DNA from: Oscillospiraceae bacterium | GTDB taxonomy: Bacteria > Bacillota > Clostridia > Oscillospirales > Oscillospiraceae | Assembly (NCBI GenBank): GCA_017458335.1 | Contig: JAFTFT010000005.1 | Span: forward strand, 124,001-188,000 | DNA length: 64,000 bases | Direction: 5' to 3' | Part shown: piece by piece, positions 1 to 7,830 of the stretch | Position numbering within the stretch: the stretch's first letter is position 1 | Layout: the number at the start of each line of letters is the position of its first letter | Position numbers and translations under genes: made by a program | The notes under the pieces: model-generated | Databases searched by the model: none | Told to the model about the DNA's origin: nothing | Seen by the model: the letters and a program-made list of their open reading frames with translations, nothing else

Positions 1-58
1 CGGTAACACCTGATGCATTGCTTTTGAAACAAGGCATTTTTGCGCCGAATTCAGCCAT
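1..58 (-). CDS. Phage major tail protein, N-terminus only
   Basis: An ATG at 56-58 is preceded by GAAAGGAAG and opens a frame that runs off the left edge of the window. It begins MAEFGAKMPCFKSNASGVT. The position directly after the HK97-gp10-like and tail-terminator-like genes is where siphophages of this layout place the major tail (tube) protein. Nineteen residues are too few to identify the family from sequence, so the name rests on gene order. Confidence 0.55.
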   Translation of the reverse strand, partial: MAEFGAKMPCFKSNASGVT

Positions 59-76
59 AGTAATATCTTCCTTTCG

Positions 77-514
77 TTAGAGATTGAGAGTCTTCAGCCA
101 TCTGTCATAGACATCGGCTTCGGCTCTTGTAGTTTCTTCTGCGCTCTTCTCATTCGCATTCATCATCCAGCCAAGGTGCTTGGTGTTCCCGTGACCGCCA
201 AACTCCTGGACAAAACCGACGTCAGCGTTTCGCGCAGTCGCAGTGCCGCCCTTTCTGGCGTGATATGTGTGATGCGTTCCGTCCGGATAGATGAGCGCAT
301 ATCTGCTCCGGCCTCTCTTGCACATCTTGATTTTGGGGCTTCCGAGCAATCGCCCGGTATGCTGGCCAAAATGAGAAATGGCTTCCACATGAGCTTTTCG
401 GACAACCTCCGCTCCGGCTTCCAGAATATCGCCGATGGTATCATCCGGAAGCTCGGCGAATTCTTTCATGCTGAGAACAAAACCGTCGATGTCGTTACAT
501 GTAAAGGTCGCCAT
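77..514 (-). CDS. HK97 gp10-like phage neck/minor head protein
   Basis: This 145-residue protein starts MATFTCNDIDGF. I chose this start because GGAG lies 8-9 bases upstream; the frame stays open upstream without a good ribosome site. The body has the pattern of the HK97 gp10 family (neck or tail-completion proteins): an N-terminal helix with a run of acidic residues, then a basic stretch RGRSRYALIYPDGTHHTYHARKG and the RNADVGFVQEFGGHG segment close to the family signature in which the neck protein must pack against the head. The start overlaps the end of the preceding gene by 20 bases. Gene order supports the call; the usual order of gp10 and tail terminator looks swapped here. Confidence 0.7.
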   Translation of the reverse strand: MATFTCNDIDGFVLSMKEFAELPDDTIGDILEAGAEVVRKAHVEAISHFGQHTGRLLGSPKIKMCKRGRSRYALIYPDGTHHTYHARKGGTATARNADVGFVQEFGGHGNTKHLGWMMNANEKSAEETTRAEADVYDRWLKTLNL

Positions 515-986
515 CAAAATCAACTCCGTCCACAAACTGGAATTCAAATACAATGTGACGCCCGTTGCTGTCACTGGCATTGACTGTCTCCGGCCAGGTA
601 AACCCGGCTTTATGGAGAGCGGCCTTTGTCTTTCGGACAAGCCGAGTGAGATTTGAAGCCAGTGGAGCGAACAGGTGTACCTGAATCAGATAAACTTCAC
701 CTGTCGGTTCATCGTCAGCATATCCGACACCGTAACTGGAATAGTTGAACACATAGTAAACCGGCTGTACTTCGCCGCCGTACTTTGTGTTTTCCTCTTC
801 CTTAACGGAATTCCAAACAGGCAGCCCGATAACCGACAATGCGGTTTTAATCATGGAATCTACAGAAAAGCTGTTCAGGATGTTCGGATAGTCGAAACTG
901 AAAACGGCTTCTCCTTCGGATACCGCATTCTCGATCGAGTTCTCCAGGCCGAAGAAGATCTTGTTATATTTTCCCTGAGTGAGCAT
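495..986 (-). CDS. Putative phage tail terminator/completion protein
   Basis: This 163-residue protein has a strong site (AAGGAGG, 8 bases before ATG). The middle and C-terminal part (EVYLIQVHLFAPLASNLTRLVRKTKAALHKAGF, then GRHIVFEFQFVDGVDFDGD) resembles the tail-terminator-like proteins that siphophages encode between the head-closure gene and the major tail gene. They cap the tail tube and join it to the head. I recognise the fold pattern and position rather than a firm family motif. An alternative is another neck protein. It lies 12 bases downstream of the head-tail adaptor gene in the same morphogenesis operon. Confidence 0.55.
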   Translation of the reverse strand: MLTQGKYNKIFFGLENSIENAVSEGEAVFSFDYPNILNSFSVDSMIKTALSVIGLPVWNSVKEEENTKYGGEVQPVYYVFNYSSYGVGYADDEPTGEVYLIQVHLFAPLASNLTRLVRKTKAALHKAGFTWPETVNASDSNGRHIVFEFQFVDGVDFDGDLYM

Positions 987-998
987 AACCAGACCTCC

Positions 999-1358
999 TT
1001 ATCTTGCTCCAGCTTTTCTCTGCACCTTGATTTCCAGCCAGTTGTGCCGTTCCTCAACGTCATCGATGCTGATGATCTCATAGGGCATCGAATCGTCTTC
1101 CTTGTAGACAATAAGCGTCTGATCCAAGAGACTGTTGGAAAAACGTGTCGTTATTGTTGCCGGTTCGCGGATCTGCAGCTGCATAGTTTGAAACACTTCA
1201 TACCCATGAGCATTAACCCACTTGCACATGCAAGGAACGCCATCACCGAAAATGTTGATCTCCTCATCTTGCCAGAAGCCTTCGCCGTCAAGCGTGCGCT
1301 GATTCCTTTTGAAATATACTCGCGTTCTGAGTTCTCCCGGGTTTGCGGATTTGCTCAA
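999..1358 (-). CDS. Phage head closure (head-tail adaptor) protein
   Basis: This 119-residue protein (MSKSANPGELRTRVYFKR...) has the N-terminal pattern G-[ED]-L-R-x-R-[VI] shared by SPP1 gp16/HK97-type head-tail joining proteins, followed by the usual small beta barrel. The start appears to be TTG, overlapping the stop of the connector gene (TTGA), so translation is probably coupled. It sits between the gp6-like connector and the tail-completion genes, exactly where head-closure proteins are found. Confidence 0.75.
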   Translation of the reverse strand: MSKSANPGELRTRVYFKRNQRTLDGEGFWQDEEINIFGDGVPCMCKWVNAHGYEVFQTMQLQIREPATITTRFSNSLLDQTLIVYKEDDSMPYEIISIDDVEERHNWLEIKVQRKAGAR

Positions 1359-1684
1359 CTTCCATCACCGCCCTCTTCATCCTTCTCTGGATCCTCCGTC
1401 GCATAGCGGAGTTGAAGGACAAAGGCATCCTTGATCTTCTGCATTGTTTCCCTTGCTGTTGCCTGATACGAACCGGAGACTTGAAGTCCCCGGTTGTCAT
1501 AGTACCAGGCCGCAAGAGCGTAAATGAAAAGGTCATACTGGGCGTTGCGCTGGAATTCCGGGATACCGGCTGTCCGGGCTTCGGACTTCGCAGCGTCAAG
1601 CCACATGGAGAGCTGAGCGGCTGTAGTATCGGGAGAACAATTCAAATACTGACGAAGACTGTCTACCGTTACCACCGCCGTCAC
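1355..1684 (-). CDS. Phage head-tail connector (gp6-like)
   Basis: This 109-residue protein contains the helical pattern of the HK97 gp6/DNA-packaging connector family: VTVDSLRQYLNCSPDTTAAQLSMWLDAAKSEARTAGIPEF, then ALAAWYYDNRG near residue 60. Such proteins form the ring beneath the portal after DNA packaging. The assumed start is GTG directly after GAGGAGAG; a GTG four codons further in is also possible. The C-terminus is acidic (EDPEKDEEGGDGS) and overlaps the next gene by 4 bases. Confidence 0.72.
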   Translation of the reverse strand: MTAVVTVDSLRQYLNCSPDTTAAQLSMWLDAAKSEARTAGIPEFQRNAQYDLFIYALAAWYYDNRGLQVSGSYQATARETMQKIKDAFVLQLRYATEDPEKDEEGGDGS

Positions 1685-1693
1685 CTCTCCTCA

Positions 1694-1972
1694 TCAGGAT
1701 TTGGTGACGGTCACAGTATAGGTCTTCGATACGGTGCCATCAGTGACAATGACGGTCACAACATTCTCTCCGGCTTCCCACGTCGGGGAGCTGCCGTTTT
1801 CAATAACAGTGTCACCGACCTTCACTACGACGGTCGCGGTTTCATCCGCAGCTGTCGCAGTCACCTTGTTGGTGGCATTGGTTGTTGCGGCTGAATACTC
1901 AGTCACGTCCTTATCAAAGGCCGGACTGAGCGTGAGCGAACCAATCGTCAGCCCCGACAGGTCCGCGTTTAA
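1694..1972 (-). CDS. Ig-like/cadherin-like domain, likely -1 frameshift extension of the capsid
   Basis: The frame encodes one 92-residue domain with the pattern of phage Ig-like/cadherin-like beta-sandwich domains: LSGLTIGSLTLSPAF, then TEYSAATTNATNKVTATA, and a final VTVIVTDGTVSKTYTVTVT strand. Its first strand lies upstream of any possible start codon (first GTG at 1906, no ribosome site), so the domain cannot be made whole by independent initiation. The frame is -1 relative to the capsid gene and open from the slippery heptamer at the capsid stop. Ig-like domains added to phage virion proteins by frameshifting are known. I infer that a minority of capsid subunits carry this decoration domain, which may bind carbohydrates or mucus. 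Confidence 0.75.
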   Translation of the reverse strand, partial: LNADLSGLTIGSLTLSPAFDKDVTEYSAATTNATNKVTATAADETATVVVKVGDTVIENGSSPTWEAGENVVTVIVTDGTVSKTYTVTVTKS

Positions 1973-3171
1973 GGGTTTACGATCGCGAGACGGAAGGCGC
2001 TCTTCAGGCGGATCTGCTGATCGCCCCAGGCAGTGAGCACCCAGTAGTACTCGCCCTTCTTCGCGTCCTTATCGGTCTCGAAGATGGTTCCGATGTCGTA
2101 GTTGATGCCGTAGTAGGTGAAGTCGCCGACCACAGGGATGGCAGCTTTGTCGCAGAAGTGTACCGGATAGCCGAGAATTGAGGGCTCCTTCTTGCCAAAC
2201 AGGGACTCTGCGTTGTTTGCCAGGGCTTCGACCATATCGTAATAGTCAGCCTTCTTCATCACGACAGAGGCGTTGACCGAGAACTCGTCGGCGAGATCTC
2301 CGAGGGCTGCTACGATCGCCTTATACATGGTCGCACCTTCCTTGGCCGTGATGGCATAGGTCAGGTTGGATGCCGAAGTATAGGACGTGTAGTTGTAGAA
2401 GCTCATGTGGCGGTGGGCAGAATCCGGGGTACCGCTGTTGTAGATGTCAGTCGCGCTCTTGAAGGCAAAAAACTTCTCACGCTTTGCCAGGGCTGAGCGG
2501 AGAGCGCCTTCGACTGCGGCAACAACATCGGTATCGGTGCCGTGCAGGACAGTGTCCTTGATGGTGGCAGAAACCTTCGCCTTCAAGCGGCCGTATACAA
2601 CGGTGTCGCCTTCCAGGGCAATCTCGTTTGCAGTCTGCTTATCAGTGACGTCGGCAATATCGGCGTCCTCGATGGTATAGCCGAGCTTCGGCTCCTCAAA
2701 GCCGGTGATGTTGGTGATGCGAGCAATGGTGCGCAGCGGGTTGATCTCGAAGGGCTCGATCAGGAGCTCGCGAGCAAGGTTGGTCGGCAGCAGCTTTTCG
2801 CCGGTACCGAGGTCACTGTCGCTGGTCGGGATTGCGCCAAGGCCTTCATAAGACTTGCGATCGATGGGCTGGCCCAGAATCATGGCGCGGTAGTAGGCCG
2901 CCTTCATAGCGATCAGGTTCTGCTCCGCGGTCACATTGCCATCAGCAACAGCCTTGGCGGCGATAGCCTGACGCTGCTCAGCCTCCATGCGGTCATGCTC
3001 GGCCTTCACGGTGTCATACCGCATCTGAAGATCGTCACGGTGGGCTTTCTTGGCCTCGATATCCTCTTTCGAGGTGGCGGGATCGGCGGCTTTTTCAGCC
3101 AGCCAGTTGGCATCGGCGAGGATTGCGGCCTTCAGAGTGGCCATTTTCTCTTTGAGTTCGAACAGATTCAT
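1969..3171 (-). CDS. HK97-type phage major capsid protein
   Basis: This 400-residue protein starts 10 bases after AAAGGAG. Residues 1-75 form a charged coiled coil (MNLFELKEKMATLKAA..., DDLQMRYDTVKAEHDRMEAEQRQA), the delta or scaffolding domain usual for HK97 capsids. This is followed by the mature capsid fold, including LLIEPFEINPLRTIARITN and the C-terminal ALGDLADEFSVNASVVMKKADYYDMVEAL and LGYPVHFCDKAAIPVVGDFTYYGINYDIGTIFETDKDAKKGEY segments typical of the family. The neighbouring protease would remove the delta domain near residues 80-110. The gene ends in a slippery heptamer that can add an Ig-like domain. Confidence 0.92.
   Translation of the reverse strand: MNLFELKEKMATLKAAILADANWLAEKAADPATSKEDIEAKKAHRDDLQMRYDTVKAEHDRMEAEQRQAIAAKAVADGNVTAEQNLIAMKAAYYRAMILGQPIDRKSYEGLGAIPTSDSDLGTGEKLLPTNLARELLIEPFEINPLRTIARITNITGFEEPKLGYTIEDADIADVTDKQTANEIALEGDTVVYGRLKAKVSATIKDTVLHGTDTDVVAAVEGALRSALAKREKFFAFKSATDIYNSGTPDSAHRHMSFYNYTSYTSASNLTYAITAKEGATMYKAIVAALGDLADEFSVNASVVMKKADYYDMVEALANNAESLFGKKEPSILGYPVHFCDKAAIPVVGDFTYYGINYDIGTIFETDKDAKKGEYYWVLTAWGDQQIRLKSAFRLAIVNP
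1972..1978 (-). promoter_or_regulatory. Programmed -1 ribosomal frameshift heptamer A AAC CCT
   Basis: The last two sense codons of the capsid gene are AAC CCT, preceded by A, giving the canonical X XXY YYZ form with X=A, Y=C and Z=T. The next codon is TAA. A one-base slip re-pairs both tRNAs at AAA CCC and continues in the frame of the Ig-like domain. I see no convincing long stimulatory hairpin just downstream, so the frameshift rate is unknown. Confidence 0.7.
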
Positions 3172-3173
3172 TT

Positions 3174-3995
3174 TCAGTTCTCCTTTTCAAATATTTTAAT
3201 GATCTTATCGTTTTCCTCGAGGATTTTCTTCCGCTCCTCTCGGTCAACGGCCTGCATGGAGGACTGCTGCATATGCTTCAGCAGTTCGCCAAACTTCTGG
3301 TTTTCGCTCAAGTCCGGACAGGACAGCAGCGTGTCAAAGGCCTCGTCTACATCCGGGTCTCCTGCGGCTTTGGTAACTCCTGCATTCCGCTGTGCAGGCA
3401 CCGCCACAAAGCTCAGCTCGTAAGCGTCACGCGGTTCTTCCAGGTTGATAAAGCACAGACCTTTCTCCGGATAGGTTTCTCCGAGAATGTGCTTGTTATC
3501 GCACTGCATTGCCCATGAAGACCAGTTGAATTTCATGTCCTCTCCGCAAAGAGAGCATTTCCGGCCCTTGATGGATACACCGACTGAGACTTCCTTGAGG
3601 ATTCCGGCCTCAATCGCATCGATGACGGCCTTATTGTCCTCGGAATTCAGCATGTAAACCTTGCCGATCAGCTGTCTAAGCGGTTCCCCCGCCTGATTCT
3701 GCTCTGTCGATCTCTGTACATACGTATCATAGATCCTGCCTATCTGATTTCCGGATCTCCAACTATGGTCGCTGATTACCGTCTTGCCCATAAAGAGCGG
3801 GGCGAGACCGTCGAGCGTCCTGTTGGTAAATCTCTCCAGATCGCGGTCGATGTCGTTGTCACACATCGCGACAGAGAAACAGTAGACTTCCTCAGGGCTC
3901 AGTTCCTTCACGCTGAACTGATTGATCTTGGCGATGTCCGTAGCGGCATCGGCCTTTTTCGTCTTCAGACTCAGTGATTTCAGTACTTTCGCCAT
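3174..3995 (-). CDS. Phage prohead protease with a Cys-rich insertion
   Basis: I chose the internal ATG at 3995 because GGAAAGGAGGGG lies just upstream; an in-frame ATG at 4025 lacks a site. The 273-residue product has prohead-protease features: DHSW (candidate catalytic His), KEVSVGVS (candidate catalytic Ser), and the C-terminal signature YELSFVAVPAQRNAGV that closely matches ELSxVPxPA. Between them sits a short insertion, CSLCGEDM and then MQCDNKH, which looks like a zinc finger, unusual for this family. The C-terminus (residues 225-273) is a charged helix that could act as internal scaffold. It lies directly upstream of the capsid gene. Confidence 0.8.
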   Translation of the reverse strand: MAKVLKSLSLKTKKADAATDIAKINQFSVKELSPEEVYCFSVAMCDNDIDRDLERFTNRTLDGLAPLFMGKTVISDHSWRSGNQIGRIYDTYVQRSTEQNQAGEPLRQLIGKVYMLNSEDNKAVIDAIEAGILKEVSVGVSIKGRKCSLCGEDMKFNWSSWAMQCDNKHILGETYPEKGLCFINLEEPRDAYELSFVAVPAQRNAGVTKAAGDPDVDEAFDTLLSCPDLSENQKFGELLKHMQQSSMQAVDREERKKILEENDKIIKIFEKEN

Positions 3996-4030
3996 ATAGC
4001 CCCTCCTTTCCTGAGAATTCGCCATTGGGT

Positions 4031-4057
4031 ATATAAAAACCGCCGATCACTCGGCGG
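4031..4057 (-). terminator. Rho-independent terminator between portal and protease genes
   Basis: On the minus strand a perfect 7-bp stem CCGCCGA/TCGGCGG with a 4-base loop is followed by TTTTTATAT. It overlaps the stop codon of the 48-residue gene upstream, so a translating ribosome would compete with hairpin formation. It may tune protease and capsid expression against terminase and portal. Confidence 0.75.
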
Positions 4058-4193
4058 GTGCGGACTCTTTTGCTTTTCTGATATCCTTCTGCAGAGACTC
4101 AATCTGTTTCTCCTTCGGAAGCAGTCGGTACATTGTCGGATTCGGGATTCCCAGTTCCTTCGCCTCCTGAATCAGCTCTTCCATTTCCTCCAT
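4047..4193 (-). CDS. Small phage protein overlapping the portal 3' end
   Basis: A 48-codon frame begins at an ATG preceded by GAAAGGAG with 6-base spacing and overlaps the last 95 bases of the portal gene in another frame. The product (MEEMEELIQEAKELGIP... KEKQIESLQKDIRKAK) is a charged helix, likely a coiled coil. Function unknown. A small coiled-coil gene between portal and protease could be an assembly or scaffolding helper, but that is a guess. It ends inside the downstream terminator. Confidence 0.65.
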   Translation of the reverse strand: MEEMEELIQEAKELGIPNPTMYRLLPKEKQIESLQKDIRKAKESAPAE

Positions 4194-5439
4194 CAGAGTT
4201 CTCCTTTCTGTCGATTGAACTCATGAGCACCTTCGGCTTGTCGTTGACGGTGTAGTCCAGCGTGGCCAAATCCTGAGACACCAGAGCGTATTTGCCGACA
4301 CCATTTGGCAACGCAGGCAGATTTCTTGAGAATCGGATCTCATCCGGAGTTTTCCAGCCTGAGCGGACCGCCTTGTAATCCACTTCTGCCTGCGTGGCTG
4401 CATCAGCTCTTAGAATGCTTTCCATATCAAACTTGAAATGATAGCCGTTCTTCCGCTGGTTCCGAGTCAGGAGCTTCCTGTTCAGCTCGTGTTCATACGC
4501 TGTGACGATAGGGAGCATTGTCAGCATCAAGAATTCCAACATCTGCTGCTCCTGTGAGCTGAATGAGGTATCTGAATAGTCTCCAAGCAGATGGGGTGGC
4601 AGATTGTAGACCATTGCAACCTTGCTCCTGGTGATTTTTTCCACTTCAAAAAGCTTTGAATCAACAGGAGACAGGTTCAGGTTGTTTGCTTTGACGCCGG
4701 ATTCAAGAAGGAGAATGTTTCCGGAAGTCTCACGATAGGTCTTCATGAAGTCTTCCACCATTTCCTTTTTCTGATCGTCCCCGAGGTTCGCCGGCGCCTC
4801 CAGGACGATAGCGGAATTGACACCCTGTTCCAACTGTTTCTGATTAAACTCCTGGATATTCTCAGAATACTTCAGGGTGTCGAACAGAACAGATACCGGG
4901 GAAATGCCGCCTATCCCGTTGGTGGAAATGAATGGCACATGAATCATGTAGAAGTCATGCACTAACAACTCAGGCCCTTCATCAGGCTGAATCCTCCACC
5001 AGAGCTCACCCGAGGTCTTCTCGATGATCGGCCTGACTTTTGTCGGATCCAAAATATCAAGATGGGGGAGCGCATCACCCGGCCCGTAGACTTTCAGAGC
5101 ATAGCAGTCGCCGGCCGTTCCTCTACATGCCTCAAGGGTTTTGAAGAACTGGCAGGAGGTCATATACTGATTTGGATTTGAAACGATCAGATCATTCAGA
5201 TCGTTGTAGATTGGCTTAGAGCCTTTATAAAGCTGAACCGGCATAGCTGAAAAGGCGTTGGAGATCCTTGATACCGCCGCAAAGACCAGTTCGCTGTTCT
5301 TCAGAGTATAATCGCCATGAAGCCAGTGCGGAATCCAGATGCGTTGCGGTCTCTGGGCTATAGCCATACCGTTGGTATTGAGATACTTTGCAATGATGCG
5401 CTGCCGCCGCCTATTGCGGAGAGTTGTCAGGATGCTCAT
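4099..5439 (-). CDS. Phage portal protein, HK97 family
   Basis: This 446-residue protein (start after AGAGGTGATAAC) has the order of motifs seen in HK97-type portals: WIPHWLHGDYTLKNSELVFAAVSRISNAFSAMPVQLY, then LLVHDFYMIHVPFISTNGIGGISPVSVL, then NLPPHLLGDYSDTSFSSQEQQMLEFLMLTMLPIVTAYEHELNRKLL. Portals form the twelve-subunit ring at the packaging vertex through which DNA enters and leaves. The Ser/Gly/Asp-rich tail after residue 410 looks disordered. It follows the large terminase by 4 bases. Confidence 0.9.
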   Translation of the reverse strand: MSILTTLRNRRRQRIIAKYLNTNGMAIAQRPQRIWIPHWLHGDYTLKNSELVFAAVSRISNAFSAMPVQLYKGSKPIYNDLNDLIVSNPNQYMTSCQFFKTLEACRGTAGDCYALKVYGPGDALPHLDILDPTKVRPIIEKTSGELWWRIQPDEGPELLVHDFYMIHVPFISTNGIGGISPVSVLFDTLKYSENIQEFNQKQLEQGVNSAIVLEAPANLGDDQKKEMVEDFMKTYRETSGNILLLESGVKANNLNLSPVDSKLFEVEKITRSKVAMVYNLPPHLLGDYSDTSFSSQEQQMLEFLMLTMLPIVTAYEHELNRKLLTRNQRKNGYHFKFDMESILRADAATQAEVDYKAVRSGWKTPDEIRFSRNLPALPNGVGKYALVSQDLATLDYTVNDKPKVLMSSIDRKENSDGGNGRADSGGEGTGNPESDNVPTASEGETD

Positions 5440-5443
5440 GTTA

Positions 5444-7159
5444 TCACCTCTGCAGACTGATGACGGTGGTCAGCTTTTTATCCTCTGGGATATAAAGCGG
5501 ATGCTTTCTCAGGTACTCGGTGTGAGCATCCAAAAAAGCGGCGAAACCGTCTATTTTCCTGTAAATTGACTGCCTTGTTGGCAGATACGTACCGTTTGCC
5601 GACCGTTTTGTAAGCTTGACGTTCCCCAAATACCAATTGAACATGGGGTTGTTGTTGTGGACGATCTTCCCATCAAGAAAGCGTTCCTTCAAATCATCCA
5701 GTGGACCGGTGAGGGTGATCTCACCTTGCCGAACATCATTCAAAATAAAACCCATCTGCTGCATGGTCTGGATCATCATAAACGCCTTTGCTGGGTCATA
5801 CCCGATTGTCTCTATCCTGTACTTCTCCCTCTGCTCCAAAAACCATTTCACAACAAGGTTATAGTCCACGTATTCACCGTCGCAGACGGTCAGCCAGCCA
5901 TTTTCAATCAGATAATCCCAAGCCAGCTTCTCGGCATCGGCATTTTTCTTTTTCTGAGTGGTCCACGAATGTTCCAAAAGGAAGAAGTTGTTATCCGGGA
6001 GAGGAAACTCAAGACAGGCGGCAGTGAAGTCTTCTGTGGACGAAAGGTCAAATCCACCGTAGCAGAGCCGCCCCCGAAGCTGTTCTTCAGGGAAGGTTTT
6101 GTTGTTCTTCCGAATGGTTTTGACGTCCAAAAATGACAGTTCATCGACCATTGTGAACACATTTAACTGCTTGTTTATGAAGTTTGACCGCTCTGCAGGG
6201 ATGGTTTTCACACGTTCCCACTCATCTTTTAGGTCTTCGATGTCGAGGAGCTTTCCAAGAGAAGGGTTCGCTTTTGGCCAGCATGCCGGATCGGTAGGGT
6301 CATCGTCTTCGTCGATCTCGTCTATATAGACAAACATGCGGTCTGCCGCACGTTTGGAAATAGCAGCGTCCCCGGCGAGAATTTGACCGCCGAGGACGTA
6401 GAAATCCATCAATGGGCCGTCTATGACCGTGCCCAGAGTGGTTATATAAATGATCATGGGCTGTTTCCGCTTCTTTGTCTTGCCCTTAATGACGTTGATC
6501 AGCTTGTAGTCTCGGAACTCGTGGATCTCGTCGAAGACCGCCATGTGAACATTGCGACCGTCCAGGTTTCGGCTGTCTGATGCAAGCGGTTCAAATTTGC
6601 TGTTGAGAAAATACACGCCGCCCTGTGTCACCTGGACATGCTTCAGGAGGGCAGGAGAACCGGAAATCTGTGCTGCGCACTCTCCAAAAACGATTCTTGC
6701 CTGCTCTCTGGCGTTAGACAGAGCGTAGATCTCTGCGCCACGCTCTTTGTCAGCTATCAAACCAAAGGCGGCATTGCCGGCAATCATCGTGGATTTTCCA
6801 TTGCCCTGGCCGACAATGATCAGGGCCTCTCTGAATCTTCTGTATCCTGTCTTTCGGGATATCCAGCCATACATGTTCGATTCCACAAAATGCTGCCAGG
6901 GTAGGAGCTCTGTCTTTGAGTACGCGCCCTTGGTCGGGATCAGGAACCGCTCAATGAATTCTATGGGCTGATTGGCTTTCTGAATGTCAAATGCCCATGG
7001 GTAGTGCGGATCTGAGTATGACTGCTCCAGCTCGTCAAGAAATCGTTGGCAGGCCTGTATGCGTTTCTTCCCGGAGACGATCTTTCCAGAAGTGACATCT
7101 ACCGCATACCGATATGCCAATGTAGCCTTCACGGTACTTGGTATCACAGTGAAGGTCAC
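5444..7159 (-). CDS. Phage terminase large subunit
   Basis: This 571-residue packaging motor has an ATPase domain with a Walker A-type loop GQGNGKST (residues 117-124) and Walker B MAVFDE (about 206-211). The C-terminal RNase-H-like nuclease domain begins near GGFDLSSTEDFTAACLEF. The arrangement fits the Terminase_1 family of HK97-like phages. The start codon appears to be GTG overlapping the stop of the small-subunit gene (GTGA). It would cut concatemeric DNA at cos or pac and pump it through the portal encoded immediately downstream. Confidence 0.92.
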   Translation of the reverse strand: MTFTVIPSTVKATLAYRYAVDVTSGKIVSGKKRIQACQRFLDELEQSYSDPHYPWAFDIQKANQPIEFIERFLIPTKGAYSKTELLPWQHFVESNMYGWISRKTGYRRFREALIIVGQGNGKSTMIAGNAAFGLIADKERGAEIYALSNAREQARIVFGECAAQISGSPALLKHVQVTQGGVYFLNSKFEPLASDSRNLDGRNVHMAVFDEIHEFRDYKLINVIKGKTKKRKQPMIIYITTLGTVIDGPLMDFYVLGGQILAGDAAISKRAADRMFVYIDEIDEDDDPTDPACWPKANPSLGKLLDIEDLKDEWERVKTIPAERSNFINKQLNVFTMVDELSFLDVKTIRKNNKTFPEEQLRGRLCYGGFDLSSTEDFTAACLEFPLPDNNFFLLEHSWTTQKKKNADAEKLAWDYLIENGWLTVCDGEYVDYNLVVKWFLEQREKYRIETIGYDPAKAFMMIQTMQQMGFILNDVRQGEITLTGPLDDLKERFLDGKIVHNNNPMFNWYLGNVKLTKRSANGTYLPTRQSIYRKIDGFAAFLDAHTEYLRKHPLYIPEDKKLTTVISLQR

Positions 7160-7803
7160 CTCCCGGCGAGAAACAGTTCAAGCTCGTCTTTATCGGAATC
7201 GCCCTCCAGCGGATCCTGTACAAAGCGGATCAGCAGCTTCCCGGTATCATTTGCCTGGGCACTGACAGAGACATAGTCTTTCAGTGCCGGGTTTGAAATT
7301 TGGTTTTCGTCTCCCTTGACGTTTACCTTAGCGATTAGAACTCCGTTGTCATCAATAGCCTTTTTCAGCTTTTTCAGCAGGGAAATCTGTTCAATATACC
7401 GAGTAAACGTGGTCTCGAAGAACAAAGCCTGTTCGTCGCTCTTGTCACGGACCCGCTCAAGAATTGCCTTTGCCCTGTCGTTGATAGTGAGGCTCTGGGA
7501 TGAACCGTCGCTATCCGTCAGGCCGAGAAGATAGTCAGTTGGAACGTCAAGCTTCTCGGCAATATCAGCAACCATTTTCAGACCCGGCTCACGAGTCCCG
7601 GATTCCCAACGGGACACGGTGCTAATATCGACAGAGAGCTTTTCAGCAAGCGCCTGAACCGTCAATCCGGCCTTCTCTCTCGCAGAGCGGAGTCTTTCCG
7701 TGAATATTTGCCACTCCGTCAAGCTATTTGCCGCTTCGACAACAAGCTCTTCACTGGGCATTTTTTCTTCTGGATGGGCATTTTCTTCAATATCCACGAC
7801 CAT
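7156..7803 (-). CDS. Small terminase subunit fused to an XRE helix-turn-helix
   Basis: The N-terminal half (about residues 35-90) is a clear XRE/Cro-CI helix-turn-helix: RLRSAREKAGLTVQALAEKLSVDISTVSRWESGTREPGLKMVADIAEKLDV. The C-terminal half (about 130-190) has the P27-type small-terminase pattern: YIEQISLLKKLKKAIDDNGVLIAKVNVKGDENQISNPALKDYV. The gene directly precedes and overlaps the large terminase, which fixes the role. The start is uncertain: ATG 7803 and GTG 7797 share an AAAGGAG site, and a GTG at 7830 is also open. Small terminases recognise the packaging site; here a regulator-type domain seems to replace or add to the usual DNA-binding part. Confidence 0.75.
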   Translation of the reverse strand: MVVDIEENAHPEEKMPSEELVVEAANSLTEWQIFTERLRSAREKAGLTVQALAEKLSVDISTVSRWESGTREPGLKMVADIAEKLDVPTDYLLGLTDSDGSSQSLTINDRAKAILERVRDKSDEQALFFETTFTRYIEQISLLKKLKKAIDDNGVLIAKVNVKGDENQISNPALKDYVSVSAQANDTGKLLIRFVQDPLEGDSDKDELELFLAGR

Positions 7804-7830
7804 TTCTCCTTTCTGTGAGCATTTTTTCAC

